This document shows, piece after piece, positions 22,901 to 34,900 of a DNA stretch of 64,000 nt. Source of the DNA: Branchiostoma floridae (taxonomy: Eukaryota; Chordata; Leptocardii; Amphioxiformes; Branchiostomatidae). The stretch covers positions 14,884,213 through 14,948,212 of the forward strand of contig NC_049997.1 in NCBI RefSeq assembly GCF_000003815.2, in the 5' to 3' direction. Every line of letters begins with the position of its first letter. Within the stretch, counting starts at the first letter, position 1. Made by a program: the position numbers and the translations under genes. The notes under the pieces were generated by a model. That model worked only from the letters and a program-made list of their open reading frames with translations. It did not search any database and was not told the origin of the DNA.

Positions 22901-25900
22901 ATAATGAATGGATCACTGTTATAAGGGTCCAGCAAGCTTCCCGAGTTGATGTCCGATGTCGACTAATTGACTGACTGACTGTTAGACCTGGGTATTTGGA
23001 CTCTAAAAAAAGTACTAGTGTCATGCTCTTTAAGCTACTAACAACAAATGTGCTACCAATATCATAGCATGGATAATAATGATAAGAAAGAAGGCCTGTT
23101 TGATTGCCTATTAACACTGCTAATCTTCCCAGCCTTGACTGAAAATGCCACTTGACCACTGGCTCATATTATAATGTCACCAGAAATATATTTTGCTCCA
23201 AGCAGAGAGACTTCTAATGAGCTTACTTGGTTTGAATATAAACCTCGGAGCCTAAAGACACTTGTTCATGCTTCTCTCCACTGCAAACAATTAACAGGTC
23301 AATGACATGTGCATCATCAGGCTAATCTGTTAATCACATCTCTGATTAGATTGGTAACAGAAGCAATCCTCTATTTAGTACATAGGAATAAGTTCCTTAC
23401 ATTTGATTGTCTCAAAGTTATGTCATGCTCACCATTAGCTATTCAAAACTAAATTCTATGAACAGCATATAGGTTACCAAAGATCCAAACTTGTAAATTC
23501 AAGGCATCTCCAATTACTGGGAACTGACATCCCTGCCACGGTCTGCCATGGCGATTAGTTCTGCTCCACCTTTGATTTGTCTTTGAGTTGAGGGGTCATC
23601 TCCCTGCTGAGGCCAGGAGGCTGAGGGCAGGGGGTTAATTTGCTGTGACTGGCCCTTTTAGGGGAAGGAGATCAGGCTAGGGTGACACTTTTGTAAGGGA
23701 TATTCTTCTCCAGTATAAGTTAAAGTAATTATATTAAGTAGATCGCGGTTTACATAATTAGCATCTCATTATGTTGATAATCACCCTAAGTACCTACCTA
23801 CCAAGAGCAAAGAATATCCATCAATCCCCTCTGCAGTTATCCTTCTTAAAAGTTACGAACTATAAGACCCACTGCAGTTCCAAACAAGCTGCTAGGGGGC
23901 CCAAAATTACACCATTCACTCCTAGTCCCAACAGCTATCCACCACTTAAAAATCATGAACATGGCACTTCTGGAAAATTTAGGCGCAAGCTTTGACGCTC
24001 ACTTGCAGTACCAAAACAAGTCGCCAGGAGGCCCATTATCGAACTTGACCTTCCTTTCTGTGTCCCCTACCTATCAACAAAATATCATTAGCATCCATGT
24101 AGAACATCTCGAGTTATCGTGTTAACAGACAAACGCAATTACATACAAATCCCGATACAGCACCATAGGTAAAAGCTAGCTAAACCATTCTCGCACATGA
24201 CAATCCTTTACACAACCGCTACACACCTGCCAAATATCGTAGAAATCGCCCAGCTGCATTTTGAGTTATGCTTCTCGAAACAAACCTCGAAAAAATACAA
24301 AGCTCGCTGCTGTACCGTAGGAAAACGCCAGGTAAACCATTTTCAAACTAGGCATGCCTTTCGACAACCGCTACACACCTACAAAAAATCAAAAAGTTCC
24401 ATCCACAATTTCTCGACTTATATGCTGTTGACCTACATACAGACCCAAGTAAGCAATCTCATAATATTCGCTGGCGAATATAACTAGTGTAGTGGTGCTT
24501 TGCTGTCATTTGCTTGTTCAACAATGACTAATCAATGTCTGAACAATGAAAAATTATAATATGCCACTCAAAACTGAACCAAAAATCCTAACATTTACAT
24601 GTAACTCTACATCTTCAAATCTCACCATGGAAGGACCAAGATCCCCCTTCCACACCAATCTCCTGATTAGTCACTTCGCTACCATGCCATTCCCACTACG
24701 CTAAAATAAAATCCTGGCTAGAACCCTGATGATAATACTAGTATGTGTTTTAAATACATGCAGGACTCTCGAGACTGTTTATCAAAAGTAACAACAGGGG
24801 AACCAGTTGAGTGTGGTATTATAAGTGTATAATTATTATGATAAGTACTAAGACACATAAACATGATTGTACGAATGTATATACCTGCTCCCAGTCCTAA
24901 AGATGGCAAGCATGGAAGATAATTGCAAGAAATTAACAGGACAGAATCATAGGGTGCAAGAGGTAATAAGTTATGTAAAATGCATAGTATTTTACTTGTA
25001 TATGATTTATTTTCTGAACATTAGTTCATACATGTAGTTTGAACTGTGCATGAGTGTGCAGTGTGATGCATTGTGGGTAATATGTCAAAGTTGAAGACCC
25101 CTTAGACACAAACAAAGCACCCATAGACAAAACTGTTCATAGGTCAGAGGTCATCAACCTTGGACCTCGTGCATGTGCAGGTCAAATAATGAACCAGATT
25201 ATAACATGCATGCATACATCTATGTTGCATAGGAAAGAGCATTTGTAATTGTTGAACCTTAGACTAATATTACTTTGATTAAAACGAATGAAAAATAGAT
25301 TTTTCCCATTCATCATCTACTTGAATGTTATGTTTCCGTGGAGAAGGAGAAAAAAAAGCCTGATTTGGAAGGAAAAATAAATGGAAGAGTGCTGAGAAAC
25401 AAGAAAACATGTTAACTCACCTTAGGGCCTCCGTCATCTGTCATCCTGAAAATACATCAATCATCATTATCATAGCCAATCAGAAGGATTCATTTCATGT
25501 TGGTTATGCCGCCGAAACACAGAGAATTCCAGGCCAGGTCTCAAGTGACTTTAAAGGTTTTAAAAAGTTTTGAAAAACTGGACCCAATCAGAAGGAGCAA
25601 TACACAGGAAATTGACCAATCAGAATGAGGGATAAAAATGGCCATATTACTATAGTTAGTATGGTCAGTAATTCTATCCCATTTCTATCTAGTTTTTGAC
25701 CAGTTACTCACTAGTCTTTGCATGATCATGTAAGAATATATGAGCTAACACTTTTAAGGAAAATACACATTCAAATTTGTCAAGCTTTCCCAAGTTATAG
25801 CACATGCTGATAATCACTCAAAACAATGGGCATGTGGTTAATTAAGGGAATGTCAGCATTTTCTCTCATGACCTACTCAGTCACGACCTACTCACAGTTA

Positions 25901-28900
25901 GGTGTGACAGCTCGTTCAGTGTAATATAACCAGCTGCTGCCACGCCGCGTGCCTGCAAAGCTGCAATACCTATAGCTGGTATAAAGCCTAAGGGCGGTTA
26001 TACCGGCTATATAGATACAGATACAAATGCAACAACTGGATATGACACTCACCTTGGGGGGCGAATACTGGACAAAGTCACCTCCTTGATCTGGTTTTCA
26101 GGTGTCTTGATTACCAGGCGGTCAGCATTGTTGATCTCAATCACCTAAATACAGGAATACTTGCATGACAAGTGTGATTGGTCTTCAGCTGAATGTCCCG
26201 TCTGTTGCGAGAACCATACCACAAGCCTATTAAAGAACCCACCACATTTTTTAAAAGAGTAGAGGTCCCTTTACATTTGGGACTGTACTGAGAAAATCTG
26301 AAAAAGCAGTCACCGTACATATGTAACTACTACTTAACGTTTGTGACCGCATCTAGTGTAAGCAGCGACACTTAGTGCTGCAGTACAATGTGAACCAGTC
26401 AGAATTGCCCTGAGGAAGGTGACAGTCAGTCACTGAAACGTTCAACTTGGTGGAAAGAAAAGGAAGGTCTCTTTATTCAGTTGGGGTCCCTCTAAGTGTG
26501 AGCACCCTCCTACATCAATCAAAGAGTGTGAAGTCTGACCTTGCCAGTGAACTGTTTCTCGGTGATGGCAATGGAGGCCTGCGAGGGTGTGTAGTCCTTC
26601 CAGATACGCAGCCGCTTCTCTTTGGCAGCTCTACAAGACGCACACAAACAGAAAATCGGTAAGCTTTCTTGAGGAATAAAACCAATCAAACATACAGATA
26701 CAGAGCAGTATGGAAACCCTGCCATGTAGACCCACAGCAGCATATAACTGGTGACATTCAATTGAACAGCACGTTTGGTTTTAGGTGAGCAGAAACATAA
26801 TACTAGTATGTGGAGTACAGAAGGCTCACTTCTCCGCAGAGCGCAGTTTCTCCGCCCCTGTGGTGACCACACCCATGCTCCAGTCCACACAGCGAGCGAA
26901 CCCTTCCTGAAGCAGGAACTCTGTGATGTTGCCATTCTGGGGACAAAAATAATTTCAAAAATAGATAAGTTTTTAGTACTGTAAATGCAGAAACTTTCGA
27001 GGTGGTTTAATGTTCGCGGTTTTTGCGGTGGCCGTTTTACCGCAAACTTAAAACTACCGCAAACATTTTTTCATGGCAGTAAGAGACTACAGTGCATGAT
27101 GCTGCCGCGAATTTAAAACCACTGTGAAAAGTCCTTTTCCCCGCTACCACGAAATTAAATCCCCACGAACTTGAATGCATTTACAGTATTAGGCCACACT
27201 GACTTAATCTCATGGATGACATCCAAGCTTGAAGGTACAGTCTGTAGTAGATAGTAAAATTATGTTATGTGTTGTCCTGTTAAATCTATATGATTGCAAT
27301 TTCCTTAACTTCAACATCACAGTTTACATTAGATTACAAAATGTTGAATATAAAACTGGATAATTTCAACCAACATCTCTAAAAAAGCATTAAAACAAAA
27401 CATCACATTCAATGCTTGTTCAAAATCAGAATTTATATTAGATTACAAAAGGCAAAACTAAAAGTGAATTGATTCAACATACACTTATTTTCTCTACTAA
27501 AGCATTAAAAAAAACATCACTTTCAGGGCTTGTCGTACAAAATTGCAAGTTAGAACAGGCATAAAATAAAGAACAGGTAAAAGAGATTACTCTTTTTGGG
27601 TTGAATCATTCAAGATTAAACAAACTTAAGGTATTATAGAAAATGATAACACTTTACTTCCAACACTGAATTGAACTGATTGAATGTGCAATATTAGTTT
27701 TTAATCGCGTAATTCATTTATAGATATTTCAAACCTTGCGTCTTATCTTAATGTGCTAGGAATTGTATCGTTTATATTGTATGAAGTGATAACTGTGCTG
27801 AATGTAATGCCATTATCTCAATTCAGCCGCAAGGCTGCGATTCGTATGACATGCTTGCCAAATAAAACCATTATATATAACTATAAGGACTTACCCCTCT
27901 AAATTTCTGTTGACTTTGTTCACAGAATGACCCTTAAATCTCCTGCAGTGAGAAGGTCGACGGAGATTGACCGAAAATTTTGAGGGGTAAGTCCCTATAG
28001 TTTAATTCAGTGTTGGAAGTAAATTGTTAGCATTTCCTATACTGTATTCTACCAAGTTGACATAGATGAACTTTCATGATAAACTTGAGATATGCAAAAT
28101 CTGTACCGGGTGGATCACAGTTCCGAGGATGTTCTGATTGGACACGCCCTCCATGATGATCTCCACATCGCGCTGGAGGAGACGAGACTCCACGAAGAAC
28201 TTGGCCTGGTCCGCAAACGGTTCCGCCACTTCTTTGTCCCCCTCACGTTTGAACATGGGGCACTGTGGGAAGGTAACACATTTTCACTTCACTCCAATAA
28301 GAGAACATGATAAAACCAGAAATCTTCTAAGATCTCAATGCTCATACTTCTATGAGTTTCTGTGCATTTCTTGTTTCATTCATTCTTGTCAACTCCTAGC
28401 TAATTCTATTTAATGCATTTTACTGCCCTTCTGCAGGACTTTGGATCCAGGTCAAACCTGCAGCAACAACTTTGGACCCGGGCCAAACCATATCCTGCAA
28501 GTCTCCAGTTCCACCATTTTCTACCACCTTGAACCCAAGCAAAGGAAACTTGCACACACACACACCAAGACCAACAAACCAAAAACAATACCTGTGTTTT
28601 TAGTTTACAGACTTTGTTAAAATGGGCATAGATGATTAACACCCTTTGTAATGTAAATGTCTGACTCTCAATGTGTATTGGCAGTGCCCATCTTGTACAT
28701 CTTGTACATGCAATTGCCCTTAGGCCACCCAGTTCTGCAAGCACTACAACAGGGGGTTGGTTGGCTTGCACCTCACTCAGTACCTCAAGCTGTGTGCCAC
28801 CACTCGACTGTGTTTTCTACTCCCATACTCTTTCTCATGAGGAATACTATGCAGTAAAAGCAGTATGAACCAAATGTTTCAAAAACGTTTGGCATGACAT

Positions 28901-31900
28901 TGTCATAGCTTGGACCCACAACCCCCCAAATGGAAAGTGAGAATACTACATATATTATGTACATAGTTTACCCATGATGCTTAACTATATATATATTAGT
29001 ATATAACCACTATTGGTACGATGGCTTGACATCTTACCTTGATCCCAGACAGCATGACGGTGATGTACTGGAAGGACGGCAGGAGGAACGCTCGCAGGGT
29101 GCAGCCATCTCGGACATGTTCAACAATGGCTGTAAAACATGGACAGGTCATAGGTCAACAAAAATTTCACAACTGCAGAATTTTATCCAGGACACAATGT
29201 GACACAACCGAGCCCCTTCGCAATACAGTAGAAGCCGCTTAATTGCACGGCCTATTTGCCAGTGAATTTCATGCAATTATCCAGCTGGACCACACTGGTT
29301 TGGGATTTTGGAATTCCGTGCAGTTAAAACAAGTGTGCGTCAGTCCGGTGTGCAATTAATTGGCTTCTACTGTATAGGGTTACAAAATATTTCTGATAAA
29401 ATTAGCAGCTTTGTGTGTGTATGTTTCAAGCACAGTAGATTAAGCCAAGCAAAGTGATAAATTTTCATCTTGTGTAGTTTTTGTCTTCCTGAATACTTAA
29501 CGCACCTGAGAAATATGGAAATGAATTTCTGCAACTTGAATGAAAGAAGAAAACAAATTTTCACAACATAGTACTGTAAATCTTCGCAACCGATTCAATT
29601 TCACTGTTTTAGAGGTGATCTATCCACCATAAATAAAATTAATGACACAAAAATATATGTTTCATACAGCGAAATGAAACCATCGTGAAAGTAAATGAAT
29701 CTATAGTACCTTTGACAGGCTTGTTGTGATGCGCATCAACAAAGTTGCGTGGGTTCTCCAGTGTCCATGCCACGTCACGCACGTGAGACTGAGCGTCTGC
29801 GGCCCACTTGCCCTTGCTGTTAGACTTAGCAGTGTCCTCAAGGTCACACAGCTTCGCCTGGTCACTGGTGGAACAGAATTCTCTTTTTACATTTGTGTTA
29901 AACCCAAAAGGGTACATACACTATATGCTGCATTTGCTCACAAATGTTCCCAGTCAAGTGTCATGTCTTGTTGCAAAATGTCATGTTATGCCACACTAGA
30001 AAAACAACATTTGCAAGAAAATGCAGGATATTTCCCTCCCTAAAAGAAAAACAATTCTTCCTCCTGAGTGAAATATAACTTTCAGCGAGAATAGCTGGAG
30101 CATACAATGGGGAGTACCACTCTAGAATATGTACCAAGTTCTGTGGCAACTCAAGACTTCAAAAATACTTTCCTCCAAAGTTTAGGGGATCCAAAAGAAA
30201 AGAGTGGAAACTTATCAGCTTAAATATCAAGGTCCTCCCACAAAAATTTAAGATCTCTCACAATCACAGAAGTAAAGGCCTTTCCAAAATGATCCCTCAA
30301 GGAACAGTGATAAGGAAAAAGAAAAAGAAATGGGACGACAACATTAAAGAATGAACAGGACTGCCCCTTGCCAGCACCCAAGCGCTGGCACACAACAGGG
30401 AGAGATGGAGGGAGGTAGTGTGCTCATAGGAAAAGCGCCCCCATGACCACCCCCTGTCAAGGGACCGGTAAGTGGTAAGATAACAGAAATGAAGCTGCTA
30501 TAAAAAAGGCACTTACTCGCTGGGTTTGATGCCTCCCCTGCGTACCTCCACTAGACCCTCATTCACCAAGGCCTCCGTCACGTTCTTACCAGTCTGAGGG
30601 TCTGAAAGGGTCATACAAGTTCAGGCTCTTATCCATGGGATGAAAGTTTATGAAGCTTTGACTTCATGACATGTATTGTACTAAAATAAAGCCTAGGGAA
30701 AAATGTTGTGTTTCTTGTTTCAGTCCAGAAAAAATTAGGGTCGGTAGGTAGGGATCAGTGTTTCCGCCAGACCTCAGCTGGGAGGCCGTCCACCTTGGGG
30801 CGCGAAAACCGCGAAAATTAAATTTAATTAAAAAACCGCGAAAATTAATTTTAATTGTAAAACCGCGAAAATTCAATTCAATTGTAAAACTGCGAAAATT
30901 CAAGTTAACGGTTAACTGTCGCAAGAAAAAAAATAAAAACAACTAACGTCCGATAAAGTTCAGTGCCGTAACAACAAGGATGTTTTGATTTGTGCTGCGT
31001 ACCGGTATGCCGCACCGAACGGGTACTACTACTTTTAAAAAGTTCCAGAAACGGTTCTTGGACTTTCAAAAAAGAAATAACATTTGTATATATTGTATTT
31101 TATGTTGTGGTATACTTATAAATCATCTAAAACCTTCCATAGATCGAGAAACTTGCCTTCAGAAATGACGAAAAACATCGTCTATCAGCGGCAATGTGCG
31201 TAATGGCTGCCAAAATCCCGCAATCTCCCGTGGTGACTTCTCGCGAGATCTGGGAAAGCTAGCAACGTCATGGGAAACTAGCGCTGTAATTGGCCAGGAT
31301 AAACAACAAGCTCTCGAGTGCCATTTTAGAGCGTATTTATCCCGAAAATTTCTGCCGTTTTCGGAGATTTTGCGGGCTCAAAACTCATATCAAAAGGAAC
31401 CAAAGTTATACTTGATGTTTTTTACGTCCAGCACCTCTCATGTGAACACTTTATTTTTCCGCTGTGTTGCCGATAACGAACTTGAACGAGGCCGGGGATT
31501 TCCCGTGCCGAGCACCCAGGCCGGTGGGCACATGTTTCTGATTGTGTTTTGTTTTGTTTACGATGATTGACGATGAAAACAGAGACTAAAGTTGTTAATC
31601 TAGACAAAGTTAGTGTGTTGTCTTATTTCTCCCAATAACAAAGTACAGTTTGTAGTGTTATACTTATAGCGAGATCGACCTACCGCCAAGTTTTCGAAAT
31701 GTGACAGGGCAAATTCGTGTAACTGAGACCTTGAAAAACGGGTTTTAATGAGATTATCTTATGCAAAAGGCCGTCGACACACATTGTCAACAACCATAAC
31801 AATAGCAAAACAAACAGTGAGCGGCTTTCTGACTGTGGACGGCGTCCCCTAAGCCTCTAGCTTCAATACAAAACACAAAACTGCAGTTTACATTTATCGA

Positions 31901-34900
31901 CTTTGTACAGATTTCTCGGCAAAATGTGGGTCGCAATTTTTTTATGAGGACGGCCTCTGGTTGCGTTCAAGCCGTCCAAAACGAAATGAGACCGTCATTG
32001 GACGGGTGGACGCCCCTCTGGCGGAAACACTGGTAGGGATTAACATTTTTCTTTGTTGAAATGTTTTTAATTCTAGGCTGGCCAAAACTTTAGTGATAAA
32101 TATTACAATGGAGTTGAACAAAGTAATTGAGGACTTTAATTTTGTGCATAATGGATATAAAATTCTAACTGGAAGCTATGTGACTCCGATATCAACCGAA
32201 AAAAAGTCTTGTGTCGGCAGATTTTTTTCTAGGGTAGGTGTAGGGAAACAGGAAACACAACATTTTTTTCTAGGCTTAATGCTACCTTTTTGTGCTCATC
32301 CGTATCAAGCTGATTTTACTTTTAGATCAGAAGTAGAAAAACTCACAAAGGTAGAAGTAGAAAAACTCACAAATTGTTATCTTATGATCATGACATGCAG
32401 TGTCAGTCTGCTCTGATTTTACATCACTGAAGAGCTCGATGTAATAATAAAATAGCTGTACATATATATTGCATTCTTAACATGCCAATATACTTTTCAG
32501 TTTAGGATCCTTTGGGCACATGATGCAGCAAAATAACAGAATATAAGTGTACAAATGTGTAACTACCTTTCCCGACATACAGACATCCGTACTCGCGGCC
32601 GGTTCCTGGAACCTTGTACTCCACGGTGAAGCAAATCTCCTTCCCGACCACCATCTTACGTAGAAACTCCCGCGCCTCCCAGGCATAGGGCTGGAAAATA
32701 CGGACACCAACAAAATGTAACAATCACCCACACAAAACCCTTATGGATAATATTTTTGCCATAAATTATGTTCATGTCAAAAGATAATTACTATGAAAGG
32801 GACAGTTAAGTCACTGTTGATCACAATGCTACAGGACTACAATATAGCTACAACTAGTACAAGGCATTGTAATAATCTGTAAGTTTCAGTAACGTACAAG
32901 GAAAAGACACAAATTAACAGACAAGGACCTGTATGTCACTTTCATTTTGCTATGCTGTTGTAATACTAGGTATAACAATACATCTTTATGTATTTAATCA
33001 TCAGGACTGTATGTTTATGAAGGTTAGAACATCAGGGTAAACAATATTCAAATACAATTCAATCTGCAGCTGGATATCAGGACTATACATCTATACTGAC
33101 TATAGATTTATTATGATTTCACTCATGTAATCTGTATCTTTGTGACTTTGTTATAATAAAATAAGTTGTATGACCCTTATTTCTTCTCTCATGACCTCCA
33201 AAAATTACAAGCAGCCAACAGGCCGATTTGAGGTTTTCATGAATTAGCAAGACTTAAAGAAACAAATGATGTCTATACGGTTATACCGTATATGTCGATA
33301 AAGGTTACACATCCGGGTAGCGTAAGTGATAACTACATTTATGTCATACCTGGGCCGCAAAAACGTTCTATACGGGTGTTCTGGACAGCGTGATAACTTA
33401 ACGCATCACACGGGTTCTAAGTTGTATCACACAGGCTTCCTTCGAGTAAATCAAACTATTTCGAACGGGCCAAATACAGCACGGTTGAAAATTTGCATAC
33501 CGGATTTGACGTTAGAATTGCTGTTGTTACAATCTTTTATTCGAGGACACAACTTTTTCTCAATTTTTGGTGCACCCTCCAGCCTTCGGGCATTCGGGCT
33601 GGAACCTCGAGTGATACGGAATACATCATGTTGTATTCTATATGTACTGTACCTCATCCTTGGTCTCAACAGAAGCCTCCACATTAGGGTTGGCTCGACG
33701 TGCCATCTTGGGTGCCACAATGTTGGACAGGTTCAGCTGTTTCTCGGGGGGAGGGCCACCCTTGGGCTGGCCACGGATGATGACAGCATCACCAGACAGC
33801 ACCTGCGTGAACAGCAAGAATGTACAGCATCGATGTCAAGGAGAACCAATAAATCTACTGTCAAGCACAGTCAATCATGTCCCACCTGGGCCGCAATAAC
33901 ATTCAATCCGGGTGTTTCGGAGCGGGTGATAATTTTCCATATCACACAGGCTTCTTAGGGTTCAAGCGCTCCTTTGAACAGCCGTTCAAACACCAGAAAC
34001 GCCCTCTGTCCGCTTGTCATTAAACTACTAGTAGCGCTCTCAAAACCCATGCCTTAATTCGCTCATGAACTGACGTCACCACCAAAAAATTTGAATGTAC
34101 AGTAAGAGTTTCCCAGACTGGTAGCTGAACCGAACATAGGAGCAAACTTCCACTACCTGGAAGGTACCCAGCCAGGCTCGGTTCTTAAATGGCTAACTAC
34201 ATAATCGTTTCCTGATGATGAAGTACAGTGCTGTAATTTGACACCACAGACACATGTTGCCTTTTAATTTACATACAAAGGGGAACTCGTTGGTAAACAG
34301 TGTTAGGTAACATGACCACATTTAAAAGAGAACCAGGAAATGATTACACCTTTATACTTGGAAAGGAATGTTTTTTCTTTTCCCCAAAACAGTTTTAAAA
34401 ATCATCTATTTCAATCGCACTGCAATAGACTGGAATGCCTTTTAGTGGACCTGACTTAATTTTGCAATAGTTTCAAGTTTGCAATTACTTACAATAGTGC
34501 GATAGTATGTACAATCATAGAAACTCCTGTGGCTTAAATTTGCAATTAAGTGATACCTGCCATAACAGTGTGGATATAAAAACACCACAAAAATTTCAAG
34601 AATTACAGTATGTTTATCACTTCGTTCCAGCTCACATATGTATCACCATCATAATTTGGAGGGGGGAAAGACCAGGAAGAGTGGGGGAGGGGGGCGAGGA
34701 CACTATAGCACTAGAGTGGTAGGAAACATTGTGATGACCCTTTACGCTTTTATATGTTAGTCGACAAAAGTTTGTTGCGCAAACCAAGTGGACGTGAAAA
34801 AAAATTGCATCACCCCCCTCCCCAACTACCCATATTCGATCATTGATTAGCCACAAACATAGACATACTGGAAACTCACACACGACCTACGCGTAAATAA

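Larger units (their letters stand above)
21122..24728. mobile_element. 3.6-kb inverted-repeat DNA transposon, no transposase seen
   Basis: Ends CAGGGTTCTAGCTAG and its complement (...GGCTAGAACCCTG) are followed on each side by TTTTAGCGTAGTGG, a ~34-bp inverted repeat. The 5-bp ATGAT flanks both tips (21117-21121 and 24729-24733). CTACGCTAAAAT-like words repeat just inside the left end. The interior holds a LINE fragment, an 85-bp array and the retroelement repeat at 23880, so it is a host of later insertions or captured DNA. The CAGGG tip fits hAT-like elements. Confidence 0.65.

Noticed and set aside
33326-33958. 210-codon open frame on the plus strand
   Set aside because: Antisense to SND1 exon 2 and made of two copies of a dispersed repeat; no domain and no splice context.
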